A stretch of DNA of 30,095 bases from Intoshia linei (lineage: Eukaryota > Orthonectida > Rhopaluridae), in contig LWCA01000372.1 in the NCBI GenBank assembly GCA_001642005.1, positions 1-30,095 of the forward strand. The letters are read 5' to 3'. The notes below the pieces were generated by a model, which searched no databases, had not been told where the DNA came from, and saw only the letters and a program-made list of their open reading frames with translations. A program made the translations under genes and the position numbers. Position 1 is the stretch's first letter. The number at the start of each line of letters is the position of its first letter. Shown in pieces: positions 19,199 to 29,913 of the stretch.

Positions 19199-20611
19199 TT
19201 ATTTATTAAAAGCTCTGTTAATTCTCGAAATAAAGTTTGGATTGTAAGGATCATCAATATACGCTGAAAAAAAAACATTATTTGACGTTAACCTCTTCAC
19301 TTCTGTTTCATTATACTGTTTGCAAGCAGAAAATAAGTCTTTTGGATTGAAACTAGTTCTATTTTCATACATTAATAAATAAAATGTTTGATTAAATGAA
19401 ACAGTTTTTAAATCGTTATTCGGGTTCTTTTGTTGTGTACTAAAATGAATAGTATTAACATCATGATCGCTTCCAGCATTTCCCGTGTTACTTGTTTGTA
19501 ATGGAGTTTTAGGTATTGGTATATTATCAGATAATGCAAACATTGTTTCCACAGTGAGAGTCTGACTACTCAACTCTATAAATATTTCCTGATCATAATC
19601 AGTCATCTCTCTATACTTTGCAGAAGTACCTTCAACACAATCATCCAAAAGTACAATATTACGGTGTTGATTGTGAAATGTATTATTTAAGCCCATCTGA
19701 TCAAATTTAGCCTTCATATCAATTTTGTAATCAATATTATTTACTTCAGGATAAAACAAGTTTATTTCCTCCAATGTAGATCTCTCTTCAAATTTTTGCC
19801 AAATGACTCTTGTGTCAAGAACAAACGAAGGGGATTTTGGCTTCAACAATAAAATTGTCATTTCTTCGTATGTTTTGGCGTGAATTTGAACAATTACCAT
19901 ATCATCATCCTCATAATTCCGCATATTACCAATCGCATGCACGTATCGAGCTCTTTTTGGTGAACCATCTTGACGAGTAAATGCCCCCTCATCAACAGAC
20001 ATTAATTTGAGATTCAACAGACCATACGTTCTAAATTTAGTAAACCAGAGAAATGTTGGGTTATTAACTTTAAAATTATTCATTAAATAGAAATGATTGT
20101 ATTCGAAATCATTTCTTATAAATTTTTTAATGTTTGTATTGTTTAAATCCATGTCTGGAAATCTCATAAAATCGTCATTGTAAATCAATAATTTTTGCAA
20201 CGATCTAGCAGCTGTTCTTAAACAATTTTGTGTCGAAAAATCAGTATAATAAAATAAGTGATTGTATAAATGCATTGGCACAAAATTTGAAGTGTAAATG
20301 GCATGCATACGTTGATGATGTACAACATCTACATAAAGTTTGATATTATTATGAAAATTTCGATATCCTCGCAATGTTGAAACAGCGTCCATCAATCCAT
20401 ATATGAGTACCAGCATATATTGTTGAATTGCTGGGAAAACGGCTGCATTTGAGTCTGGGTTTTTCGCTATATCCAATTTTATCAATTCATCGTATAAATC
20501 TGGCTTGTGTCGTTGATTATATAAATCTTTGCAAAATTTTTCTTCAACAATGTATGCTACCACTATAACTTTTAAAATTGCAAATGTTGTTGTTAGTGTG
20601 GAAAGTTTCAT
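19199..20611 (-). CDS. Secreted serpin-like protein 4
   Basis: 470 aa, single exon, sister of gene 3: more than half of the residues agree by eye, including KPDLYDELI, NAAVFPA-QQYML, VHHQRMH, FLWFTKFRT-G, RARYVHAIGNMRNYEDDDM, YKIDMKAKFDQMGLNNTFH, DYDQEIFIEL and FYLLMYENR. Signal peptide at residues about 1-20 (LTTTFAILKVIVVAY). The order of serpin-like blocks is the same as in gene 3 and the C-terminal block reads VFFSAYIDDPYNP. The loop region (after TMFALSDN) is Thr/Asn/Gly-rich, with the ending ISTxxFSTQQK-like segment diverged from gene 3 while the flanks are kept, as expected if the loop evolves fast. It has an extra RINRAFNK tail. Likely extracellular; function unknown. Confidence 0.65.
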   Translation of the reverse strand: MKLSTLTTTFAILKVIVVAYIVEEKFCKDLYNQRHKPDLYDELIKLDIAKNPDSNAAVFPAIQQYMLVLIYGLMDAVSTLRGYRNFHNNIKLYVDVVHHQRMHAIYTSNFVPMHLYNHLFYYTDFSTQNCLRTAARSLQKLLIYNDDFMRFPDMDLNNTNIKKFIRNDFEYNHFYLMNNFKVNNPTFLWFTKFRTYGLLNLKLMSVDEGAFTRQDGSPKRARYVHAIGNMRNYEDDDMVIVQIHAKTYEEMTILLLKPKSPSFVLDTRVIWQKFEERSTLEEINLFYPEVNNIDYKIDMKAKFDQMGLNNTFHNQHRNIVLLDDCVEGTSAKYREMTDYDQEIFIELSSQTLTVETMFALSDNIPIPKTPLQTSNTGNAGSDHDVNTIHFSTQQKNPNNDLKTVSFNQTFYLLMYENRTSFNPKDLFSACKQYNETEVKRLTSNNVFFSAYIDDPYNPNFISRINRAFNK

Positions 20612-20660
20612 TTGTTAATTGATGGAATAATTTTTTTAGGATATATACTTTAAATAATTT
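20612..20660 (-). promoter_or_regulatory. Core promoter candidate of serpin-like gene 4
   Basis: AAAGTATATATCC on the minus strand (about 20639-20651), 28-40 nt before the ATG, shared with gene 3. Confidence 0.4.
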
Positions 20661-21822
20661 AAACTAAGCCAATAATGTATGAAACAGTTATATTAAAAAA
20701 GAGTTTATTTAATTAACCTTGGAAAAGGGTAAAAATGTATTTATAAACGTGATTTTCAGTTATATACTAACTAATTTGTATAAACAGTAGATAAATTGAG
20801 ATTTGACGATATCTCGATACGCGTTTCTAGATAATTAATATTATAATTTAATGGTATGAAATTGAATGGCAGTATGTCGATTACAGTTTATTTAAAAAAT
20901 CAGTCCTAGAATTTACAAAAACCCAGTTTCTAATATTTTTTAATAATAAGTTTCTTTTTAGAGAGTTGTGTTCTAATGTACGTTTCATTTTCAAAAATTG
21001 AGTTCTTCAGGGTTAACAACCCAATTTTCCTTTTTTTAAAAATAAAATTGGCACTAAAATTTTAAAATAAATAAATATGAAAATTAATCGATTAGAACAA
21101 ATACCGACTATAGTTTTATCTCGTACAGACTAATTCGTCGTTAATGGAAAACATTCAAATCCTTTACTTGCATTGTACTTAAAAAATATTTTAAATTTTT
21201 CGAGTTATGTTTTAATGTATGTTTCATTTATTTTCACAAATTTTAGTGAGGGTCAAAAACCCAAATTCGCCTTTTTTTAAATATAAAATCAGCCCTATAA
21301 TTTAAAAAATCATAAATAAAGGGATGATTTTAAAATCCTTAACATTGTCGTAAATCTTAGCCACAGAAACTTAAAAAACATGGTTACATTACTAATGTGA
21401 CATTACCGTTTTTTTAAATGAAGTCATAAAATTTTAATAAAATAAATTTTCGGATAGTTTTTAAGTGCATGAGCATTATCATAAATGGAAACTTCCAAAA
21501 ATATCGATGTAAACCAATGCACCGTAGGGTGTTAACTTTTTTTATTTTTTTTTGGTTTTTGATAAAAGTGTAGATTTAAATTGAATTAAAATATTTTTTT
21601 AGGCATATAGCAGTAAAAAATTTATAAAAATAATCATAAACGAATTCGCGGTGCACGTTTTAATATTTACAATGAAAAAAAGTTATATTTCACACTAATT
21701 TATCTTTTAATCATTTTAAAATATCTCAAAGAAATGAAAACATTATCATTGGAAATTATATTTTATTTAATTTCAATGATAAGAAAATACTTACAGTAAT
21801 AAATGTATTGCAGAGGTTATTA
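20661..21822. other. Gene-free interval with R3 repeats and a hairpin
   Basis: R3-like blocks at about 20930-21080 and again at 21180-21400 suggest a partial tandem duplication of that repeat. An imperfect hairpin (TATCATTGGAAATTA / TAATTTCAATGATA) spans 21745-21782, just before the transposase-like remnant. Confidence 0.5.
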
Positions 21823-23060
21823 TGGTTAGAAAAAACAAATAAGGTACGCCCATTTCGAGAAATATCGAAAGAAGTTCTTTCTATTTATATTAAAACTGGC
21901 TTAAATATAACATAAGTAATTACAATTGAATGTAAAATCAAAAAATTGTTTGGTGAATATCGAATTATTCTATAAAGTCCAACAGTACCTAGAACTCAAG
22001 TATATCGTAATAAATTAGATAATATTTTTTCAGTCGCAAAAGATGATCAATCTAAGACACACTTTGAGGATATTGAATTCCTTAATTTTCAAAATGATGG
22101 AATTGGTTCAGTGGCATCCACTACTACAAATCATCCATACTTGGAATAAATTGGAAAATCCATTGATATTGAAAAAAACGAAAAGAAATCAAGAGAAAAT
22201 GGAAATTATAAAAACATTACTCATAAATTCTAACAAAGACTAAATTTATTCTACAGGTGATGATATGGCTTATTTTGATTCGTTTAACCTAAAACAAAAA
22301 TCTTCATGGCGGTCATATGCTAAAAAAAATGTTTCACTCCGTGGAGGTGCAGATTTACTTGGTATATCTCACGAACATCAGAAAAAAAGGATTATAAAAT
22401 ATTTAAAACAATGATAAATGATGTTTCAAATGGTGTGGTTTATTTTGATTCTAAAATTATGGACAAAATTGAAAGAATGGTAGTTGTTATTATCGACGTT
22501 AAAACTAACCAGGAATTAGTAATAGGCATTGTTTTTCAGAACGATGGTAAGGATATTACTACTGCCAAAACAGTATACAATCTTCTGAAGAAATGGAACG
22601 TAGACAAGAAATTTATAGTGTTCTGTTATGATACATTTGGCAATACTGGAAAGTTTAATGCCAGTGTAAAATATTCAACAGATTTTCTAAATAAGACGTT
22701 TGTATATCTACCTTGTAGACATCATATACTTAAAATAATAATATCTGCAGAATTTTTCAGTATTTATGGAAACTAATGCAACCTGACATTTTAGGGTATA
22801 AATTTCTCAATAACGTTTAAGGCATATATTATCAAGATCAATGGAATGTATCATAAAAATAGAAAACCACCCAAAATTGGATGTGAAATTAATTTAACCA
22901 AGACGTTATCGCTATAAAAGAAACGAGGAAATCTACGAAATGATTATGAGGAATGCTGTAAAATTGCCATTGCCATTGCCATTATCTAAGGATCAAATTT
23001 GTGGTGCAAGATGGATGAACAAAGTTATTGAAATTCCATTTAAGTTCTGGTTAACGAGGT
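21823..23060 (+). pseudogene. Decayed DDE-type transposase-like gene (DTxxNTG...CRHHI family)
   Basis: Pieces in several frames: WLEKTNKVRPFREISKEVL (about 21829-21890); KLDNIFSVAKDDQSKTHFED and IEFLNFQ (about 22010-22090); SSWRSYAKKNVSLRGGADLL (about 22300-22360); then the intact 121-aa frame 22411-22776 with YFDSKIMDKIERMVVVIIDV, TTAKTVYNLLKKWNVDKK, CYDTFGNTGKFNA and YLPCRHHILKIIIS. After a stop, RNDYEECCKIAIAI and CGARWMNKVIEIPFKFWL follow in shifted frames (about 22935-23055). I recall this block order from a repeated protein in aphids, spiders and Hydra that looks like a DDE transposase. At least five stops or frameshifts: a relic. Family name not known to me. Confidence 0.65.
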
Positions 23061-23457
23061 TTTTATTATATTAAATATCACCACGGGAAAAACTGTAATT
23101 GAAATGTGGACTTTATATAATTCTAAAACTGGTAGTTATTGAAATAAAGTGGAACACATAGTGATTAATAAACGATAATAAGTCGACGTGTTTTTGACTT
23201 TCGATATTATATTTTGTACTTTTTGTACATCCCAAACTCTTTGTCTTTAGTTTTGTGCCTCTGTTTGTACAATTGCAGTGATCATTATTAGCTCTTGTTC
23301 ATTTAACAAAAATTCAAATATATCATATAAGTAAGGATTAATTTTGAAAGCATTAACTAAACGTTGAGAAAAAATAGAGAAAAATTACCGTGATTCTACT
23401 ACTTTTTACTCTTTTTGTAAACCCACATATACATAAAAATATTTTATTATACAAAAT
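23061..23457. other. 3' flank of CLEC16A-like gene with R4 repeat
   Basis: R4 copy 2 (23081-23160) follows directly after the transposase-like relic. Minus-strand AATAAA at 23443-23448 lies 10 nt past the stop of the CLEC16A-like gene and is its likely polyadenylation signal. Confidence 0.55.
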
Positions 23458-26400
23458 TCAAATAGCATCGAGAACATTAAAATAGTAAGCCGAACATTCA
23501 ACCAATCTATTCAAACTATCTGGATTATCAATTTTGGGAAACAATTGTTTACAAATAAGTAAAGTCCTCTTACGAACATATTTTTCAATATTCTTTTTAA
23601 TATTGTCATATGCCAAATTTCTGCTTTGATTATTTTGAAACACTAGTGCAATAAGATAAGTCTTTCCATACTTGTCAACATTTTTAATTTTAATAATTTT
23701 GGTATTTGAAAACATTGTAACATGAAAACTTCGAATTTGAGAATACAAATCATTATCAACATCATTATATGAATCATCTTGCAACTGTGGAAAATTAAGT
23801 AAAATAATATCTGGATCAAAATCAAGTTTCATCTTGAGGTGTTTATAAGGTAATTTGTACAAAATAATACCATACCCTAACTTGGAATTTTGAGCAGGTT
23901 TAATAATTAAAATGCAATCATCATGACAAACTAGAAAATGTCCAATAATTTCTTGAGGTTTAGTCATTTCTGGCTTAACTAACCAACAAATGTCACAACA
24001 AACCATCCTATACTTGCTAAAATCAATAGTTTCACCAATTCTCAATTCTTGCAAAACTTTTAAAGGTGGTACAAAAAGTTTAGGTATTTCCGACTCAAAA
24101 TCAAAAACTTGGTTATACATGTTGGTAAAAGTAGACAGAATAATATTCAACAAATTTGATAAAAACAAGTACGCATTTATTTGAGATTTAATGTACCCAG
24201 ATTGACTTTTCGTCTTAAAGGAAGTGATATCAAAATTTCGAAGATTTCGCACTTGAATATATTTAAAGTCTTGCAAAGTTTTCAGTCTCCAAAATTCATT
24301 ATTATGGCAAACTTTATAATAGATTGTAACAAATGTTGGGTACTTGTTGAAAAGGTTTTGAAGATTTGACAATATTTTCACCAAACTAGAATGAATTTTA
24401 TTAATAATTATGACACTTAAAACATTTTGAAATGTCTTATCGCTCAATGATTTGAAATTATCGCCTCTCAGTTTAGTTTCTTTAGGTTTGGTGAGGTAAT
24501 TTGTTAAATTATTTTCAATGTCCGCTAGACAATTGAAACTATCAAAGGAAAGGTTGAAAAAATCGGCAACAATACAACCAAATAAATGAATAATCAAATT
24601 ATTCAAGTGCGATCTCGCCGTAATAATATTTAATGTTGTTATGTGCACGACCGTGTATAAAAAGTTTAAATACTTTCTCAATATTGCGTCATTTTTATTT
24701 TGTTTTGACAACAAGGATTTTAAATTTATAAGATGAGAAAGTAGCAAAAAAATGAAAAACGTTTCTGTAGTTTCAGTGTGCATTTTGTCATGTAGCCATT
24801 CACAAAACCAAAGAGAGTGCGTTCTAATTTGATGACTAGAGTCACATTTATTCAATTCCATCTTTTCATTTTCCAATAACGCACTATAACACGGAGGTAT
24901 AATATTAACATTTTCGACATTTTGCAAAATTTGATCCAAACATTCATCATCAACATTGAAAATACTATCAAACGTATCCAACAATTTATCACAATTGAAA
25001 TTTTTCATAATTTGGAAAAACAAGACGGCAAAATACAATTTAAATGCATTTTCTCTTCTAATGTTGTTACTCAATATTTTATGATTGAAACAACAGTTTT
25101 TACTATTTGCCAAATCACAATTTTCTAAACATTCTACATTTTCCAGTGTTTCTGGAGGTGAAATTATAAACTTTACAAAAAAAACTTTCCATACTTTTTC
25201 GTCCATGAGTACATTTACACTGTCATTTATATTACAAATTTCTGCTATAAATTCACACAATTCAATAAATTTATTTACAAAATTTCCTACAATTGTCGCA
25301 TTCTGACATTTTTCATTAATCAATAAAGTCAAAATCTTTTTACAAAGGGTCAATAAAATTTCAATAATTACATTGTAAAAGTTGGATTCTTTTAAAAAAT
25401 CTATAAAAGATTTCTGATCGATTTTTATCATATTTAGAATAATGTTTTGAGCAGATATTATAATCATTTTATCGTAGTGGTTTATAAAGTCCATTACAAT
25501 TGTGTAGATGGGGATTTGGATTTTTTCCAGTGATTTATTGGTAAAAAAATTGTATGTTGCTTTGCTCATACGAATTGATAGTATTTTTAACAATGAAAAG
25601 TAATATGCCAGTATTTCATCGTCGTATAAATCAAATGGGTTTGTGATTATTGTGTTTATTTTGTTTTTTGATATCAAGGAATAAAAGGATGTTGGTTTTT
25701 TTATGTTTTCGTAAATTATATTCAAGGTTTGTAAATATTGTACACAGATTGACCTGTTCCAGATTAGAGGCAAACATTTTACAAATGTTTCAGTTGTGTT
25801 TAGATATTCAAATATTTCTTCACTGTTATCAGTACTGTCGGCCCATATTGTCAATAGTGACAAACGTCGTAATCCTAAATTTAATTTAATTTTTTTTTTC
25901 TTTCAGAGATAATTTATTTATCAATATTTTTTCAGAAATTTACAATTTATGGTCAAGAAAATTTTCCATTTTTGAATTTACAATGATAACTAAACATTAT
26001 AAATGTACTAGTTGACTGTTATGTACTACGTACAAACAGCACCTAGTTCTATCGAGGGCACATTTTTATTCTACCAAAAAAATAAATTCACGTTCAAAAT
26101 TTCAACTTAAAAATCCTACTATGCACTATTATAATAACAAAGTTGTATTACTTTTAGTAATCGTTGTTGTATTAATTTAAATTTAAAACAAAAAGTTTTG
26201 AAAATGAAAATTTTAGATTTAAAAATTGCGTAGCAATGAAAAAAATTTCGAAGGAATGAATTATATAGATTTTCACACATATGTCTTTATTGAAAATGTG
26301 TAGAGGTTCTGTAAATTGAAGTTGTTAATAAAATAATAAAATTGTAAGACTGGTAGTTATTGAAATAAACGGTAACACACACAAATAAATATTGCGTAGC

Positions 26401-27077
26401 ATATTATATAAGTAGGGACAATCAAAACAACATATTAAATGTTGAAGACGATTTACCTTGTACTATCACTTCTACTCAACCTCGTATTTTGGAATTAACC
26501 AAAAATAATCTGCTCAAAATTCTTATTAATCATTGTGTAAATATTATTATAATGTGAACATATATATAATAAAGTGCCGCACTCCGAGTGTGTGAAATAT
26601 AACAGATCAATGGGGGAATGAGAAAAAATTAGTTGAGATTCTCAACTTGAGAACCACGGGTTTATAATCAATTAAAAAGTCCGCTATCGGCAGATCTAGC
26701 TGCTCTTTGTACAAAGTACATATCAGTAAATCTAGTTACTAGATTATAGTATCAAGAAACCTTAAAAAATTGAATCACAGAACCTGTCCGCGGTAAATCG
26801 GATAACCTACTCTAAAAAATGACTGAAATAACTTTACAATTATAAAATAGAAAAGCTAAATCAAAATATAAAAATAACCTTCAATGACAACCAATTCACA
26901 ATCATGCTTTGGTCTAATTCTAGTTTGTTTATTTTCTTGGCGAATTATTGTATCAAAAGTAAATTTTAAATTATCGAATGAATAGAAATTTGTTTCTTTA
27001 AAATTATAATACTTGGCAAAAACGTTTTGATTATATTCGTTTTCATTCAACCGGAAAGTATCGATAAATTTTTTCAT
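23458..27077 (-). CDS. CLEC16A / Ema homologue (endosome maturation, autophagy), two exons
   Basis: Exons 27077-26879 (199 nt) and 25874-23458 (2417 nt), joined by a GTTATT donor and TTTAG acceptor in matching phase, give 871 aa. The join restores the conserved start of the family: YSFDNLKFTFDTIIRQENK in exon 1, then ELVVIEG + LRRLSLLTIWAD across the junction. Exon 2 continues the FPL domain: SICVQYLQTLNIIYENI, TSFYSLISKNKINTII, NPFDLYDDEILAYYFSLLKI then LSIRM, and INHYDKMIIISAQNIILNMI (to about residue 195). Residues about 630-790 resemble the family's PH-like C-terminal part (FLVCHDDCILIIKP, LGYGIILYKL). In flies and mammals the protein acts on endosomal/Golgi membranes with HOPS and in autophagy or mitophagy. 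It is shorter than the usual 1000 or more residues and its middle has drifted far. The ATG follows a TTTAG, so a further 5' exon is possible. Confidence 0.8.
26006..26330 (+). repeat. Dispersed repeat R1, copy C (interrupted)
   Basis: The left part 26006-26140 has the GTTGACTGTTATGTACTACG start; the right part 26215-26330 has GCAATGAAAAAAATTTCGAA and CTTTATTGAAAATGTGTAGA. About 75 bp of unrelated sequence separates them compared with copy D, where the two parts are contiguous. Confidence 0.65.
26335..26385 (+). repeat. Dispersed repeat R4, partial copy 3
   Basis: AAATTGTAAGACTGGTAGTT and ATTGAAATAAAC, then AACACACA, as in the right half of copies at 14366 and 23081. Confidence 0.5.
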
Positions 27078-27491
27078 CTAAATTTCAACAGTTGTTTCAA
27101 TATCTTTAATTTAGTATCTAAGAAATAATAAACACCAGTTAACTTAATATTACATTCTATTTTTATCCACAATCGATACCAAAATAGTGATATGCCACAA
27201 AACGATTATTTTGCGTAATTGATTAAATTCTGTATAATTGAATTGTTACATTTAATTACTACTAATTCAAAAATGATCAAAGTAAAAATTTATCTTTGAA
27301 ATGTTTAACTACATAAAACTTGTATTCAGTAACAAAGTAACCTTGAGACTATTGATACAGTCACAATAATGATGGAATATATTCAGTGATATTGACCTAA
27401 TTGTCGAAAAAACATGTCTCCAATAGACATTTCTCTATAAAATACAATATTCAATTTGAATAAATATAGTTTAATTAATAATTTCCCAAAT
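27078..27491. other. 5' flank of CLEC16A-like gene
   Basis: A+T-rich; the minus strand ends in a TTTAG acceptor-like sequence just before the ATG at 27077. No other element seen. Confidence 0.4.
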
Positions 27492-27728
27492 TTACAATAA
27501 CGATTTAAAATTAAAGACAAAATAGTTATGCGTAAACATAGCTTCGAGGTTTTTGACAGTCTTGTTATATTGGCTTTCATACTGTTTAATGATTGATTTG
27601 TTCATAAAAAATTCAACATCAATATTTTCCAAATGTAACTCTTCTGAAACCAATTCAGGGTTCATTATAATGTTTTCAGCAGATTGTTTAGTATTCATTT
27701 TTAAATTAACAACATTTGACAACAACAT
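27492..27728 (-). CDS. Possible short coding exon, unrecognised
   Basis: A 78-codon frame with a balanced, Glu/Asn/Lys-rich composition (segments MNTKQSAENII, VSEELHLENIDVEFFM, YNKTVKNLEAM). It lies about 415 bp upstream of, and on the same strand as, the CLEC16A-like gene, so it might be a 5' exon. No donor of the phase needed to join the ATG at 27077 is evident, and no family homology is seen. Equally it could be chance in A+T-rich DNA. Confidence 0.2.
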   Translation of the reverse strand: MLLSNVVNLKMNTKQSAENIIMNPELVSEELHLENIDVEFFMNKSIIKQYESQYNKTVKNLEAMFTHNYFVFNFKSLL

Positions 27729-27954
27729 AAAGTACTTATTCCGTTAATTATAAATACATAATTGGTATTTTTAAGTATTTATCAAATTGTTACTGAATAT
27801 ATATTATCACATTGAAAATGACAAAATTGGTTTTTATAATTTTATTTTTACTGGAATTTATGCTATTTATGACAATTTTTAGGATTGGACTGTTTTTTCT
27901 TTATTTTTAATATTATACTTCCATAATAATAATAACTGTCTAATAAATTAAAAA
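27729..27954. other. Gene-free A+T-rich stretch
   Basis: Nothing recognisable seen. Confidence 0.4.
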
Positions 27955-27959
27955 AATGC

Positions 27960-28160
27960 AATAACAATTGTTTTTAAATGTTAACAAAAAAAATTAAGAT
28001 GAAATAATTCACTTTAAACTAAAAAGTAATGATATATGATGGTTCTACCTGAAACAATTTTGGGAACCAGTGTTTTAAAAAATTAATAATAGTGAATAGT
28101 AAAATTTTTGAGTTAGATTTTCAACGTGAATTTTTTTTAATAGAATAAAAATGTGCATGA
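27960..28160 (-). repeat. Dispersed repeat R1, inverted copy E
   Basis: The minus strand carries TTCACGTTGAAAATCTAACT, CTATTCACTATTAT, GGTTCCCAAAATTGTTTCAG and AAAGTGAATTATTTCATC, matching copy B. It lacks the GTTGACTGTT start. Confidence 0.65.
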
Positions 28161-28499
28161 TAAATTTTATTATTTTTCTACTGATTTTATCATTTCAAAA
28201 GTGCTCATTTTAGTCTAATCTAATGATCACATTATATAAGCAGACGATTAATATAATCATATTGATGTGGTAACACTCCCTGTCTAAATAAGTTACGTAA
28301 TTATTTAATTAATATTTAATGTAAATATAATATCAACATCGTAACTAAGTTTAAAGAAAGTAAATAATATATTTTATATATTGTAAATCTTATTATATTC
28401 ATTTTACATATTACATGTTACAGCTTACATTAAATTTAATTTTTCATAAATATTTTATATATCATCATATTGTTAATAACGATTCAACTTATTTCACAA
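28161..28499. other. Gene-free A+T-rich stretch
   Basis: Nothing recognisable beyond A/T-rich short repeats. Confidence 0.5.
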
Positions 28500-28850
28500 G
28501 ATGTGGATAATAAAGGTAATCCTTACTTATATAATATGCTTTGTTTGTCTGTCTGTAAGTGTGTTATGGTTTATTTCAATTACAGTTTTTTCCGAGACAT
28601 ATAATAAGATAAATTTGAATCTCCCAAACTCACATCTTACGAGTCAAAAACCCCAATTATCCTTTTTTTGAAAATTAAACAAGTTGGAGAATTTAAAAAA
28701 ATATATACGCTAATACGGATTTTAAAATCAAAAACATCATAAATTTAAATTAAAAAAAATTGTATCTTCAGGGCCAAAACTACAAATGACTTTTTTTTTT
28801 ATTATGAAATCAACCCTAGAATTTAAAAAAATTTACAGGTGGTACAGTTA
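28500..28850 (+). repeat. Dispersed repeat R3, copy
   Basis: TTACTTATATAATATGCTTT then GTTTGTCTGTCTGT opens it, followed by AAAAACCCCAATTATCC-type and CAGGGCCAAAACTACAAAT blocks as in 17335-17860. Confidence 0.45.
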
Positions 28851-28915
28851 GGGCCATGGAGAGCCAGCCGTAGGCCCGGACCAGATGAAAATTGTAGACC
28901 CCTATAAAATTTTTT
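28850..28915 (+). repeat. Dispersed repeat R2, best copy
   Basis: GGGCCATGGAGAGCCAGCCG then TAGGCCCGGACCAGATG; inverted counterpart at 14540-14615. It directly follows the R3 copy, so R3 and R2 may be parts of one element. Confidence 0.5.
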
Positions 28916-29070
28916 AAGAAAATGAAACATCTATACATGGCTTAAGAAATAGTTCATTATCTAAAAATTAAAAATAACCGTTGGAAATCGCATTGGTGAT
29001 CATTAAGATAAAAACAGTAAATATGTAAAATGTTAATATACACTACGTAATTATTTATTATACAGTACTA

Positions 29071-29280
29071 TGTTGACTGTTATGTACTACGTACAGACAG
29101 GACCTAGCTCTGCCGAGGGCCATTTTTATTATACTTAAAAAATAAATTCACGTTGAAAATCTAATTTAAAAATTGGGTAGCAGTGAAAAAAATTTCGAAG
29201 GAATAAATTATATAGATTTTCACCTATATATCTTTATTGGAAATGTGTAGACGTTCACTGCACATTTTTTTTAAAATTGT
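29071..29280 (+). repeat. Dispersed repeat R1, copy D
   Basis: Contiguous left part (GTTGACTGTTATGTACTACG) and right part (GTGAAAAAAATTTCGAAGGA then ATTGGAAATGTGTAGACG), giving the cleanest view of the unit. Confidence 0.7.
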
Positions 29281-29797
29281 AGGATCAATATTTACATTTT
29301 CAAGTTTATTTTAATCTATTTCATATTATTATACCATGTTATGATATAATATTAATATATAATATACATTAATGTACATATATGTTGTTTTTTCTGGGTA
29401 TCATTATGTAAATTATTTTTTTATTAATGTACGTCAGGTACCCGAGATACGGGGTAACAAAAATAAGCTAATATAATAAATAAATAGATATATTAGCTTT
29501 GTTTTTTTAGTTTTTCTCTAGCTATGATTGTCATATTGTTAATTATATAATTTAAATCTTATCTAAAAAATTTTTAAAACAGTTACCTGCAGTACACACC
29601 TAAAATAAGATAAATTTGTTAAAATCAAAAATTTTCTTCACGAATCTTATCTTGTATATAATGGAATTTAAAAGTACTGATACAATTTATTTCACCGAAA
29701 TGGTTTACGTCAACATCAAGCGTAATAGATGAATTAAAAACAAATTACTAAATAAAAATATTAACAATGTAAGTTTATTATTATTCAATATTTGTAT
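29281..29797. other. Gene-free A+T-rich stretch with a hairpin
   Basis: An 11-bp perfect inverted repeat (AAGCTAATATA / TATATTAGCTT, loop 13 nt) lies at 29465-29499. No gene seen. Confidence 0.5.
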
Positions 29798-29913
29798 CAC
29801 TTTCTTAAAATGGATTTAAAGCTTCTCAGTGTCAGAGTAAATTTTGTGCGGCCGTAGTATCAATGAGGAAAGTAGCTTTGCGGCTGAATTGGTAGCAAAG
29901 TTGTGCACCCCTG
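29798..29913 (-). mobile_element. hAT-like transposon end (right-facing terminus)
   Basis: The minus strand starts CAGGGGTGCACAAC at 29913 and aligns over its length with 9925-10061 in inverted orientation. The 8 bases outside it are GGCTAAGG, agreeing at 6 of 8 positions with the 8 bases outside the other end. Confidence 0.6.

Larger units (their letters stand above)
25875..26878 (-). other. CLEC16A-like intron with R1 and R4 repeats
   Basis: 1004-nt intron (donor at 26878-26877, acceptor AG at 25876-25875). It carries R1 copy C and an R4 piece. A 48-codon open stretch at about 26400-26550 on the plus strand may be a transposon scrap but matches nothing I recognise. Confidence 0.6.

Noticed and set aside
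26400-26550. 48-codon plus-strand stretch inside the CLEC16A-like intron
   Set aside because: Reads like a protein fragment but matches no family I can name and has no start context.
26630-26665. hAT-like end (minus strand CCCGTGGTTCTCAAGTTGAG)
   Set aside because: Short resemblance to a CAGTGGTTCTCAA terminus with no partner end or target duplication seen.
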